DNA from: BNWE01 sp964369545
GTDB taxonomy: Bacteria; Pseudomonadota; Alphaproteobacteria; UBA3830
Length of the DNA: 64,000 nt
NCBI GenBank assembly: GCA_964369545.1
Contig: CAYJFA010000005.1
Location: 1 to 64,000 of the forward strand
Direction: 5' to 3'
The notes under the pieces were generated by a model that had not been told where the DNA came from, did not search any database, and saw only the letters and a program-made list of their open reading frames with translations. The first letter of the stretch is position 1. Each line of letters begins with the position of its first letter. Shown here piece after piece: positions 54,446 to 62,998 of this stretch. The position numbers and the translations under genes are program-made.

Positions 54446-55306
54446 ATGAATAATAGAAAACTCGGATATATTTTTATAATTATAGGCGTATGTTTATATG
54501 CGTTTTCCGATGCAATCATGAAGTATTTTATGCCGATCTATGGCGTGAATCAGGTAACTTTTTTCAGAACAATTTTACGATTTATTCCATTGTTAATTCT
54601 AGCTTTTTATAGAAAAGAAAATCCCTTAAAGACTAATAGGATAAGAGAAAATATTTTTAGATCAATTTTGGCATCTATAGGCACATATGCATTTATGTTG
54701 GCATATAAATATGATGCGATGACAGATGTAATAGTTGTTGGGTATTCTACAGCAATTTTTGTGATTCCACTTAGTGTTGTTGTTTTGAAAGAGAAATTTT
54801 ATATACGGGATGCCATAGCCGTTGCAATTGGGTTTGCGGGAGTATTGTTGGCATTCAGACCCTTTGGAGGTGTTTTCCATTTCGGAGTGATGTTTGCAGC
54901 AATAGGAGCTGTTATTGCTGCGCTAAATCAAGTAATTATAAAACGATTATCAGCAACGGAAAGTGAATTGACTATTATTTTTTATCATCATTTACTTTTA
55001 ATATTGATATCTTTTTTTATTGGATTCGATTTGTTTATGCCATTAAAATTGTCTCATGTTTGCATTTTATTTTTGGGGGGAATTATAGGAGCAGCTGCAC
55101 AATATTGCATAATCCACGCGTTTAAATTATCCACAAGTTCAGGCTTAGCTTCAGCAACATACACGATGCTGATTCCGTCAACTTTAATAGATTTCTTTAT
55201 CTACGATAAGGTTCCAGATTTATTTATAATTGCTGGATTATTACTGATAGCTTTTGGAAGTTTCTATGTCTTAAAAGCGCACAAAATGCGTTTCGTCCAA
55301 AAATAA
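54446..55306 (+). CDS. DMT-superfamily (EamA) transporter
   Basis: A 286-residue protein with ten hydrophobic helices in two EamA repeats (first about residues 9-135, second about 148-280). YAFSDAIMKYF opens the first repeat, PLSVVVLKEKF and GFAGVLLAFRP close it. Such proteins export amino acids or metabolites; in Rickettsia a relative imports S-adenosylmethionine. The substrate here is unknown. The gap of 142 bases after recA holds only a doubtful 46-codon frame. Confidence 0.8.
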   Translation: MNNRKLGYIFIIIGVCLYAFSDAIMKYFMPIYGVNQVTFFRTILRFIPLLILAFYRKENPLKTNRIRENIFRSILASIGTYAFMLAYKYDAMTDVIVVGYSTAIFVIPLSVVVLKEKFYIRDAIAVAIGFAGVLLAFRPFGGVFHFGVMFAAIGAVIAALNQVIIKRLSATESELTIIFYHHLLLILISFFIGFDLFMPLKLSHVCILFLGGIIGAAAQYCIIHAFKLSTSSGLASATYTMLIPSTLIDFFIYDKVPDLFIIAGLLLIAFGSFYVLKAHKMRFVQK

Positions 55307-55384
55307 TATTAAAAAACCACTCATTGTTTACAAAATAGTAACTTAAACAATATACGATCATAGCATGAGTTTTGTGTTGGGTGC

Positions 55385-57634
55385 ATGATGTTAAGAAAAG
55401 CTCTGAATATTATTAAAGCTACATGTATATTATTGGCATGTGTGTTAATTCCGTTATTTATCGGTATAAAATTTATAAAATCTTCGTCTGAAAAAGATGC
55501 GTCAAAATGTGTTGACACATTCCTTGAAGACGAAGGAAGTGGGCTTTCAAAATATATCGGACTTCAATTTGAAAATACTAATAAAGATATTAATTTAATG
55601 TTATATGACATTAAACTTAGCAATTTAAGTGATATAAAAAATACTAAGTCATGTATCGAGTCATTAATATCTAAAAATAAAACCATTGCTGCTATAAATA
55701 TATATGAAGAGAGTGGAAAGTTTTTATTGGGTTCATCTGCGAATTCCAGTGAGGCTTTAGATCCGGCTTCGGAGAAAATGAAAAATATCGATGACAAAGT
55801 CATTTTTTCAATTGATCAGCTGGAAGACAACAGCATCGTTGTTAAAAACATCGTAAAAAGAGAGATGACTTTAGCAGGGAAAAAAGGCAAATACTTTTTT
55901 GAATTTATTGTAAAATGGGATCAATATGAAACTTACATGAATGAAATGAAAGAGGGTTCATTTCCTAGAATGTTTTATATAATTTCTCCGGATTGCCGTC
56001 GTTATGTATCTTTAAATTCATTGCCGACCAATGCGAAAAGCAAAAGAAGTGTTATTGCTCTTGGCCTGCATTTAGTTGAGAAGCTGCAATCTATTTCATT
56101 CGGTATATCAAATGTCAATGTTGAATCTAGTGAATTTACTTTATATAAGGGCGAAATAAAAATTCCTGAACATATGTTGGGAAATAAATTTTATATAATA
56201 GTCGCGACAGATGGATCTACTTTTGAAGCACTTGCTAAGCAAATGCTAGAAAGTATTCCTATTATTGTTTTGATTTTGGTTGCTTCTTGGTTGTTTTTAT
56301 GCCTCATTTTAGCAAGGTTTTATAATAAGACGAAAGATCGATTGGAAATTTCAACTAAGATTTCTGAATCCACTCCGCTTGCAATTGCTATTTTCAGAGC
56401 CTCGGATGGCAAGATAATGCGGATAAATTTATCAGCTATGACTTTATTCAGGATTGATAGGGAAAGTTTAAATACAACGAATTTATGGAGTTTATTTATA
56501 TATGATGATGATAAACAATATATAATGAATGCGGCTTCATCTAATATTAATGTTCTCAATTATGAAGTGTTAGCTCAAAGTTTTGGAGGTGGAAGTTTTT
56601 GGTCTATCTGTTCTGCAAGCCCTATTAATATAGAAGGAGAGTTGCATATAGTTTTAGCTACACTAGATATTAATCGAAGGAAAGAAGTAGAAAAAAAATT
56701 AGCTAATAACGCGGCTCTTTTGGAAAACCAAGTAGCAGAAAGAACCATTGATTTAGAAATGAAAGCAAAAGAATTAGAAGATTCAAATTTAAAACTTGAA
56801 AAAGCTAAGTCTGTAGCGGATGAGGCCAATGCTGCCAAAAGTAAGTTTCTGACAAATATGAGTAATGAGCTAAAGACGCCTATCAACGCGATCATAGGAT
56901 ACAGCGAAATTTTGCAAGAAGAAGCTTTAGACAGAAAGGATACTGTCTCTGCAGACGATTTACGAAAAATCATTGGATCAGCAAAACATTTATTATCGTT
57001 AATTGATGAAATTTTAGATTTATCTAAAATTGAGGCTGGAAAAACGCAGCTGTTTTTCGAAAATATCGAGGTTCAAACCATAGTAAAAGATGTTGAAGGT
57101 CTTACTATGCCTCTAATTACGGAGCATGACAACTCTTTGTTTTTAGAGTGCGCTAAGGATATTGGCTCTATGTATACTGATGCGACTAAATTGAGGCAGT
57201 GTTTACTTAATCTTTTGAGTAATTCAGCTAAATTTACAGAATTTGGGAAAGTTACTTTACGTGTTGCGCCTTTAGTAAAAGGTGGTGTAGATTTTGTTGA
57301 ATTTTCAGTGATTGATACTGGTGTTGGTATTCCTTCTGATAGACTTAATAATATTTTTGATCCATTTCAAAATAATGTATCAAAGAAGTCGGGAGCAGGT
57401 CTTGGTTTATCATTAACGAAAAAATACACTGAATATTTAGGGGGAACAATTACTGTAGAAAGCGAATCTGGAGTAGGATCAAAGTTTGTAATGAGGATAC
57501 CAAGAATCGCAATGAGCGAATCTAATGAATTTATTGAAGTAAAAAACAATAGTACAAAAGATGAAGAGATTATTGACGGGTTTTTAATCGACAAAGAAGA
57601 TAAAGGCAACTTCGGAAGGAAATCAGATTTATAA
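55385..57634 (+). CDS. Membrane sensor histidine kinase lacking the phospho-accepting His
   Basis: A 749-residue sensor. Helix 1 (about 12-31), an extracellular sensor region (about 32-290), helix 2 (about 292-311), a PAS-like domain (about 325-440), a coiled coil (about 440-485), then HisKA and HATPase domains. In the H-box the motif reads NMSNELKTPINAIIGYSEIL, so the residue normally His is Asn494 (codon AAT at 56864-56866). The ATP domain is intact: LLNLLSNSAKFTE (N box), DTGVGIP, and GAGLGLSL. It resembles alphaproteobacterial kinases of the PleC/DivJ/DivL group. Caulobacter DivL has Tyr at this site, so a non-catalytic regulatory role is plausible. It faces the convergent gene at 57681. 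Confidence 0.85.
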   Translation: MMLRKALNIIKATCILLACVLIPLFIGIKFIKSSSEKDASKCVDTFLEDEGSGLSKYIGLQFENTNKDINLMLYDIKLSNLSDIKNTKSCIESLISKNKTIAAINIYEESGKFLLGSSANSSEALDPASEKMKNIDDKVIFSIDQLEDNSIVVKNIVKREMTLAGKKGKYFFEFIVKWDQYETYMNEMKEGSFPRMFYIISPDCRRYVSLNSLPTNAKSKRSVIALGLHLVEKLQSISFGISNVNVESSEFTLYKGEIKIPEHMLGNKFYIIVATDGSTFEALAKQMLESIPIIVLILVASWLFLCLILARFYNKTKDRLEISTKISESTPLAIAIFRASDGKIMRINLSAMTLFRIDRESLNTTNLWSLFIYDDDKQYIMNAASSNINVLNYEVLAQSFGGGSFWSICSASPINIEGELHIVLATLDINRRKEVEKKLANNAALLENQVAERTIDLEMKAKELEDSNLKLEKAKSVADEANAAKSKFLTNMSNELKTPINAIIGYSEILQEEALDRKDTVSADDLRKIIGSAKHLLSLIDEILDLSKIEAGKTQLFFENIEVQTIVKDVEGLTMPLITEHDNSLFLECAKDIGSMYTDATKLRQCLLNLLSNSAKFTEFGKVTLRVAPLVKGGVDFVEFSVIDTGVGIPSDRLNNIFDPFQNNVSKKSGAGLGLSLTKKYTEYLGGTITVESESGVGSKFVMRIPRIAMSESNEFIEVKNNSTKDEEIIDGFLIDKEDKGNFGRKSDL

Positions 57635-57680
57635 TTAATCGTACTCTGATTTCCTACTAGTAAAACATAAAATAATTATC

Positions 57681-60149
57681 TTAAAAAATTGTTGTGTATA
57701 ACTTTTCAAGATAATTATGATCATCTTTTAATATAGTTCTTAGATAATTTGGAACTTCATTTCGATCAAATTGCTTACCGGATAATAGATATAGTTCTGA
57801 ATATCCGGCGTTTTTGAGTTTTTCAGCTAACTCTATTCCTGTCATTTGTTCTTTAAGCTCGTTGTCCATTACAATTTTTGTATCTTTAGGATAGTTTACT
57901 ATCGTATTTAAAAGTCCTATGGAATTGTAATATGTGTCTACCTTTTTACCTTTTGTTTTAAAGAAGTCTGCTAGTAGCTCTGCAAAAGGCTCATAGTCAT
58001 CTAGTATGATCATATCTGCAGGGGACAAATCATCATCTTGTATTATGATTGTAGGGACCTGATTTATGAGGCTTTTCGGGAGTATCTTAACTCCTGTTTG
58101 TTCAGAAAAATCTAATATAGTCTTATTATTAGTGATGCTTGTTACAATAATAGATTGATTTTGAGTATCAGTTCTATTTATGACATCTGCTCCATTAAGT
58201 TCTTGGTTTCGAAGCTCGAAATCTGTTAATAAAAATATTTTATCTTTTTCTTTTGATGAATTTATAAAATTAATTGCATCTTTTCCATATTCAAAATATT
58301 TTATCTCTAAATCAGAGTTATATTTTTCTAAAACTTTACCCCATATATGGTGAACTGAGGCATCATCATCTAGGACAACAATAACGCTTCCACTTTTTAA
58401 TTCCAATTCTTTTAAAATCCATTCTGGAGGTTGTGCGACTGGAAATGTAAGGATAATTGTGGTTCCAGCGTTTTCTTTTGATTCTACTCCTATCTTTCCA
58501 TCAAAAAGATGTAAAGTATTCATGGTATTCCTTAATCCTATGCCATATCCGCCTTCTTTAGTACTTTCAACCGGAATATTGTCTAGAATTTTGCTGAGGA
58601 ATTCTTGCGGCATACCTTTTCCATTATCTTTTATGGAAATTTTTATATTGTGATTCTCTACCAATAAACTGACATCAACAACTCCTTCAGAGTTTGGCAA
58701 CGCTTCTACTGAATTGTTTATTAGATTAGAAATCATACAACTAAATCTGAAATAATTACACTTTATAAAAACGAAGTTACTAGATTGATCAAAGTCATAA
58801 TTGAATTTTACATTTATATCCTTATATTGATATTTTTTTTGTCCTATTATTTCAGATAAAGCGAGGTTAACCAACATTTTTTGACTGGTGTTTTGTTCCA
58901 GAGAATTACATTCATTTTCATGTTCTTTGTATTTGTGTAAAAGATTATCCGCGATATCTCTAATAGTGCCAATAACGCTTCTCAACGCGATGTGTTCTTT
59001 TTCAGGGATATTATTACAAGCCTCTGCAATCATACCTAAAGTTGCTAACGGAGATCGTATATCATGCGCCATTTGAGATGTAAATTTATTAAATTCTTCT
59101 TGGTTCTGTATTTTTAGTTTTTGTATTTCATTGCTGATTTGTAATTGTTCAGCTTTTTTGCTGTCAGTTCTATCTACAGCAAGCCCTATAACTCCTTTTA
59201 CGGTATCATTTATTATTAATGGCGCCTTTACCGACAAATAATGTGTTCCATTAAATTCTTCTTCAACAATTACTTGTTTTCGAGATTTCATAACGCTTTT
59301 GCAGCTCTCCCATGATTTTTGATCTAGCTCATAGGCTTTTATATTTTCTGCAATTTTTGCAAATTCTTTGTTTCTACAAAGGTAGTTTGCGTTTTTATCT
59401 ATCACGAAAAAATTGACATTCGATACAGCGTTTTTCATAAAATCTATAATTTCTTTGTCCACTAACTCTTCGGACACATTGTATTTTTTGTAGCTAGACT
59501 GTGCATTTTTTGAGATTTTGTAGTTAAATTGTCGAATATTAGCATATTCTTTAATTATATAAAGGAATGAAGGAGTAAAAATAATAGGATAAACTAGATT
59601 GCTATTTTGAAGATGTGCGCATACATAGGCGCTTTCTTCCAATAAAAAGTCAACGCTTTGTTGAAATGTTCCATTTCCTTTGCTAGAGGCGATAGTTGCA
59701 TCTGCTATTATTAATTCTCTAAATTCTTGTATGATGCCGTTTCCATTTTCATCTCCTTCATAAATTTTATATATTTCTTTTTGCCAAAATTTAAAGTCGT
59801 TTGTTTCTAATCCCTTGTGCCACAATTTATATTCATGCTCAATTTCTAATTTTGAAAGGCTGGCATGATTGTTTAAGAACCATGAAGTTGAAATGGTTTC
59901 ATTGGAATATTTTACGAAATCATATAAATAATGCCTATATAGATATGCAGTATCTGTAACGATAATTTTTTTTATCTTTTTTTTAATGCTGATACTATTT
60001 AATGAATTTACAAGTTCTTCAAATCCAGCTCCAGTTTGACTTAAACATCCATGTGATATGACAACGTCTAGTGTTAAACTATTCTCTGCTGCTGTTTCAA
60101 AAAAATCTGACGCTTCTTTGCTCCATCTTACGCATTTGTTAGTATCCAT
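57681..60149 (-). CDS. Cyclodipeptide-synthase-like domain fused to PAS, histidine kinase and two receivers
   Basis: An 822-residue cytosolic hybrid with no membrane helix. Residues 1-215 resemble tRNA-dependent cyclodipeptide synthases. VVISHGC fits the GISxG catalytic serine motif (Ser32, with Cys35 at the position that is Asn in NYH-type enzymes). TDTAYLYRHYLY and SVDFLLEES follow; Glu172 aligns with the catalytic Glu, and Phe168 replaces the usual Tyr. A YP pair is at 187-188. A PAS-like domain covers about 235-330. HisKA has the intact MAHDIRSP (His362). HATPase has NLINNSVEA, KDNGKGMP and GGYGIGLRN. Receiver 1 (588-700) has Asp594-596, Asp643 and Lys692. Receiver 2 (712-822) has Asp717-718 and Asp762. 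The CDPS assignment is pattern-based; the kinase part is sure. Confidence 0.75.
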   Translation of the reverse strand: MDTNKCVRWSKEASDFFETAAENSLTLDVVISHGCLSQTGAGFEELVNSLNSISIKKKIKKIIVTDTAYLYRHYLYDFVKYSNETISTSWFLNNHASLSKLEIEHEYKLWHKGLETNDFKFWQKEIYKIYEGDENGNGIIQEFRELIIADATIASSKGNGTFQQSVDFLLEESAYVCAHLQNSNLVYPIIFTPSFLYIIKEYANIRQFNYKISKNAQSSYKKYNVSEELVDKEIIDFMKNAVSNVNFFVIDKNANYLCRNKEFAKIAENIKAYELDQKSWESCKSVMKSRKQVIVEEEFNGTHYLSVKAPLIINDTVKGVIGLAVDRTDSKKAEQLQISNEIQKLKIQNQEEFNKFTSQMAHDIRSPLATLGMIAEACNNIPEKEHIALRSVIGTIRDIADNLLHKYKEHENECNSLEQNTSQKMLVNLALSEIIGQKKYQYKDINVKFNYDFDQSSNFVFIKCNYFRFSCMISNLINNSVEALPNSEGVVDVSLLVENHNIKISIKDNGKGMPQEFLSKILDNIPVESTKEGGYGIGLRNTMNTLHLFDGKIGVESKENAGTTIILTFPVAQPPEWILKELELKSGSVIVVLDDDASVHHIWGKVLEKYNSDLEIKYFEYGKDAINFINSSKEKDKIFLLTDFELRNQELNGADVINRTDTQNQSIIVTSITNNKTILDFSEQTGVKILPKSLINQVPTIIIQDDDLSPADMIILDDYEPFAELLADFFKTKGKKVDTYYNSIGLLNTIVNYPKDTKIVMDNELKEQMTGIELAEKLKNAGYSELYLLSGKQFDRNEVPNYLRTILKDDHNYLEKLYTTIF

Positions 60150-60225
60150 TTATTAAATCCTCCAATAGTACACTCTAAAATAAAAAAGGTTCCATATTTT
60201 GTTCCATAAAAAACAGACAATACAT

Positions 60226-60534
60226 TTATGTGATATGGGAACGATTACAGGGTTTTCTTTTGTTCTTGCAAAAAAAAATTAAAAAAGTAATGATCCCCGA
60301 TGTAAATAAACTCAGAGCGTTCCCAACCACTAACACGTAATCATTACGAATATATCCATGCATAATCGTAAACATCTGTATAACATTGAATCCAGCAAAG
60401 GTTGTGCAGGAAAGACCGCTTGTGTTTTTTGTTTTATATATCTTTACAGCTTGCGGTATAAATAATATCGCATTTATAAACATACTTAAACCAAACATTA
60501 ACTCTATAACGCACTTAATATATTCAGTTATCAT
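60226..60534 (-). CDS. SemiSWEET-like PQ-loop membrane protein
   Basis: A 102-residue protein with three hydrophobic helices, typical of a half-SWEET that dimerises to form a small-solute carrier. The PQ motif is visible in IPQAVKIYKTKNTSGLS. I use the ATG at 60534, which has CGGAAA six bases upstream; a start at 60576 adds 14 residues with little similarity. It lies 76 bases upstream of the CDPS-like kinase gene on the same strand and may be in the same unit. SemiSWEETs move sugars in known cases; the substrate here is unknown. Confidence 0.78.
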   Translation of the reverse strand: MITEYIKCVIELMFGLSMFINAILFIPQAVKIYKTKNTSGLSCTTFAGFNVIQMFTIMHGYIRNDYVLVVGNALSLFTSGIITFLIFFCKNKRKPCNRSHIT

Positions 60535-60985
60535 TTTTATTTCCGTATTATAACAATCCATTACATAGTTGCACATATAATTCGCTTTATAGTTTTTAAG
60601 TGATTTTTTGCAAATTACGTTGCACCTGCTCCTTTTTTAAATAAGATAAAGATTATGTTACGAATAATTGCCTTATCCCATTTTAATAAAAAATATAGCA
60701 AACATTCAAGAGAAAACTTTATAAAAATTTACCCCAACAACTTTGTACCATTGTTGCTGTAATTTATAATAGTGACTATTCATTCAAAGTTATTTATATC
60801 CATAACAAATCAATAAATTATAATATATAAAGATATTCATTTATAATAATCAAATTTAGTAAGTGAATCACTTTTAAGTATTATACTATACAACTAATTA
60901 TAAACGAAACAACGCCAAAAAGAAATAATTTGTTAATGTATCTATAAGAAAATTATAGTTTTTATTTGTATTTGGAAAATTAAAA
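60535..60985. other. AT-rich intergenic region upstream of the biotin operon
   Basis: About 450 bases between divergent units. It should contain the promoter of the SemiSWEET gene on the left and of the biotin operon on the right, where the BioR-like box is found. No open frame with a ribosome site, tRNA or clear repeat is seen. Confidence 0.45.
60938..60947 (+). promoter_or_regulatory. BioR-like operator candidate
   Basis: GTATCTATAA matches nine of ten positions of the alphaproteobacterial biotin repressor box TTATMKATAA. It lies 38 bases upstream of the first biotin gene. In an AT-rich genome a chance match is possible, so the position is the main support. No bioR gene is present in this window. 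Confidence 0.4.
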
Positions 60986-61666
60986 ATGTTGCAAAGTATT
61001 AAAAAATCAGGTTTTATTTTTCATCACGGTTGGGGATATGACAATTCGTATTGGGAAAACATTGTCCAATTGTTTGTTGATTACCGCTGTGTTTTTTATG
61101 ATGTTGGATATTTTGAAAATAATTTATTCGAGCCGCATGAAGGTATGTCAGATATTTCGTGGATAGGGATTGGTCATTCTATAGGATTTATAAAATTATT
61201 AGAAAAAAATCGTACAGGTAAAATAAAGTTATCAGCTGTTGTCGGAATTCAATCGTTTGTGAATTTTTTAGGCAATAATACTAAATTAAACAAAAATAGG
61301 TCTATGATTTTAGAAAAAATGATATCCGCATTTAAGGAGTCGCCTATTGAGGTATTACAGGAGTTTAGAAAAAATTGCGCATTTCCTAATATTAATTTTA
61401 ATCAAATTAATGTCGATCTGCTGTTACAAGATTTGGAGATGTTAAAATTAAATTTTTTGATTCCTAATGATTTAAATACTTTAATTATTGCCGGTGAAAA
61501 TGATCCTATCGTAGATAACTTATTGATAAAAGACAATTTTTTAGATGATAATAAAATAAATAATTGCAGTGTAAAATTTATAAATTGCAACGGACATACT
61601 TTAGGATATGATAATCCGAAAGCTGTGTATAAATGTATTATGAATTTTATAGAAAATGTCATTTGA
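60986..61666 (+). CDS. Alpha/beta hydrolase, BioH-like pimeloyl-ACP methyl ester esterase
   Basis: A 226-residue alpha/beta hydrolase. HHGWGYDNSYW near the start fits the oxyanion region of BioH-like enzymes. GIGHSIG carries nucleophile Ser65, ENDPIV the acid Asp173 and NGHTLGY the base His204. In biotin synthesis such a hydrolase removes the methyl group from pimeloyl-ACP methyl ester made after BioC. It is the first gene of the operon and overlaps bioC by 11 bases, so the role is inferred from context. Several unrelated families (BioG, BioJ, BioV) do the same job; this one is shorter than E. coli BioH. Confidence 0.75.
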   Translation: MLQSIKKSGFIFHHGWGYDNSYWENIVQLFVDYRCVFYDVGYFENNLFEPHEGMSDISWIGIGHSIGFIKLLEKNRTGKIKLSAVVGIQSFVNFLGNNTKLNKNRSMILEKMISAFKESPIEVLQEFRKNCAFPNINFNQINVDLLLQDLEMLKLNFLIPNDLNTLIIAGENDPIVDNLLIKDNFLDDNKINNCSVKFINCNGHTLGYDNPKAVYKCIMNFIENVI

Positions 61667-62393
61667 TAAATTGACTGGCCTTAATTTCGGAAAAGCTGCG
61701 AAAACGTACGATGAATCTGCGATATGTCATAAAGAAATCGCTAGTAAATTAATGCAATTGATTTATGAATCGATCGAAAATGGAAACTTGAGTATGCCAA
61801 GCAATATTTTGGATGTTGGCGCAGGAACGGGGTTGCTAGCAAAGGAAATTTTAAAATTTTTTAAAGATACATCCATAACTTTAAACGATATTTCAAGCGA
61901 AATGCTGGATGTTGCTGCAAGGAAATTTCAAAAAATCAATTTTCTGTATGGAAATGCTGAAGCAATAGATTTAACGGAATATGATATGGTAATTTCAAGC
62001 ATGTCATTTCAGTGGTTTAAGGATATTGATTTTTTTGTAGAAAAATCATTGTGTTACTGCAAAAATATTGCGTTTTCTATGCCGATTTTGGGTACTTTTT
62101 GTAATTGGTATGAATTATTAGATAAATTAGGATTGAAATCTCCGATAAAATATAAATCAAGAGATGAAATCCTGTCTTTTTGCTGCTCACTTGATTCATC
62201 CTATAAAAAGTTTGATGAAAAAAAATATGTTATGAATTTTAATTCGGCAAAAGATTTCATGAGATATCTGAAACTTATTGGAGCTAATATTTCTGGATAT
62301 CAGCATAATATTGATTCAATAAAAAAATTAGTGAACATTAAAGATCCTTTGCAAGTTTCCTATAAAGTTTTTTTTGCGATCCTCGGGAGATAA
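61656..62393 (+). CDS. bioC: Malonyl-ACP O-methyltransferase
   Basis: A 245-residue SAM-dependent methyltransferase that masks malonyl-ACP so fatty-acid enzymes can build the pimelate chain. The N-terminal FGKAAKTYDESAICHKEIA and the SAM motif ILDVGAGTGLLAKEI near residues 49-63 match BioC. SSMSFQWF near residue 115 is a typical BioC motif. It overlaps the hydrolase gene and ends 2 bases before bioD. Confidence 0.9.
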   Translation: MSFDKLTGLNFGKAAKTYDESAICHKEIASKLMQLIYESIENGNLSMPSNILDVGAGTGLLAKEILKFFKDTSITLNDISSEMLDVAARKFQKINFLYGNAEAIDLTEYDMVISSMSFQWFKDIDFFVEKSLCYCKNIAFSMPILGTFCNWYELLDKLGLKSPIKYKSRDEILSFCCSLDSSYKKFDEKKYVMNFNSAKDFMRYLKLIGANISGYQHNIDSIKKLVNIKDPLQVSYKVFFAILGR

Positions 62394-62395
62394 TA

Positions 62396-62998
62396 ATGAA
62401 ATTTTGGATTGTCGGAACAGATACAGATGTTGGAAAGACAACGGTTTCTTCTTGGATTTGTCTGCATACTAAATATAGTTACTGGAAACCGATTCAAACA
62501 GGGTGCGATAGTGATTCGCTAAGTGTCAGAAAATTATCAGGTGCTGCAGTATATCCAGAAGCATATCAATTCAAAAATCCGTTTTCTCCTCATTTGGCTG
62601 CTGAAAAAGAAGGGATGACTATTAATACATCTAACATTACAATTCCCATCTGTGAAAATTTATTAATTGAAGCTGCTGGCGGGTTGCTGGTACCACTTAA
62701 TAAAAAAGAGTTTTATATAGATTTCATAAAACAAACAAAGTTACCAGTGATTTTGATTGCAAGATCATCTTTAGGAACCATAAATCATACATGTCTTAGT
62801 GTTGAAGCTTTAAAGAATCGAAAAATCGAGTTATTAGGTATCATTGTAAATGGAGAAAGGAATACCGATAATGTCAAAGCTATAGAAAAATATTCTTCAG
62901 TTAAAATTTTAGACGAATTGGATATAATAAAAAATATAAATAAAACAAATCTTTATGAAAAAAAACTTGCGCAACAATTGAAGGATTTATTTAAATGA
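62396..62998 (+). CDS. bioD: Dethiobiotin synthetase
   Basis: A 200-residue ATP-dependent carboxylase that closes the ureido ring of dethiobiotin. GTDTDVGKTTVSSW is the P-loop, WKPIQTG the diaminopelargonate-binding loop and EAAGGLLVPLN the Mg-binding segment. IARSSLGTINHT is also conserved. It ends in an ATGA overlap with bioA. Confidence 0.95.
   Translation: MKFWIVGTDTDVGKTTVSSWICLHTKYSYWKPIQTGCDSDSLSVRKLSGAAVYPEAYQFKNPFSPHLAAEKEGMTINTSNITIPICENLLIEAAGGLLVPLNKKEFYIDFIKQTKLPVILIARSSLGTINHTCLSVEALKNRKIELLGIIVNGERNTDNVKAIEKYSSVKILDELDIIKNINKTNLYEKKLAQQLKDLFK

Noticed and set aside
54313..54453. A 46-codon ATG frame between recA and the DMT transporter
   Set aside because: It has no ribosome site, overlaps the transporter start and shows no family features. 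The 142-base gap is more likely plain intergenic sequence.
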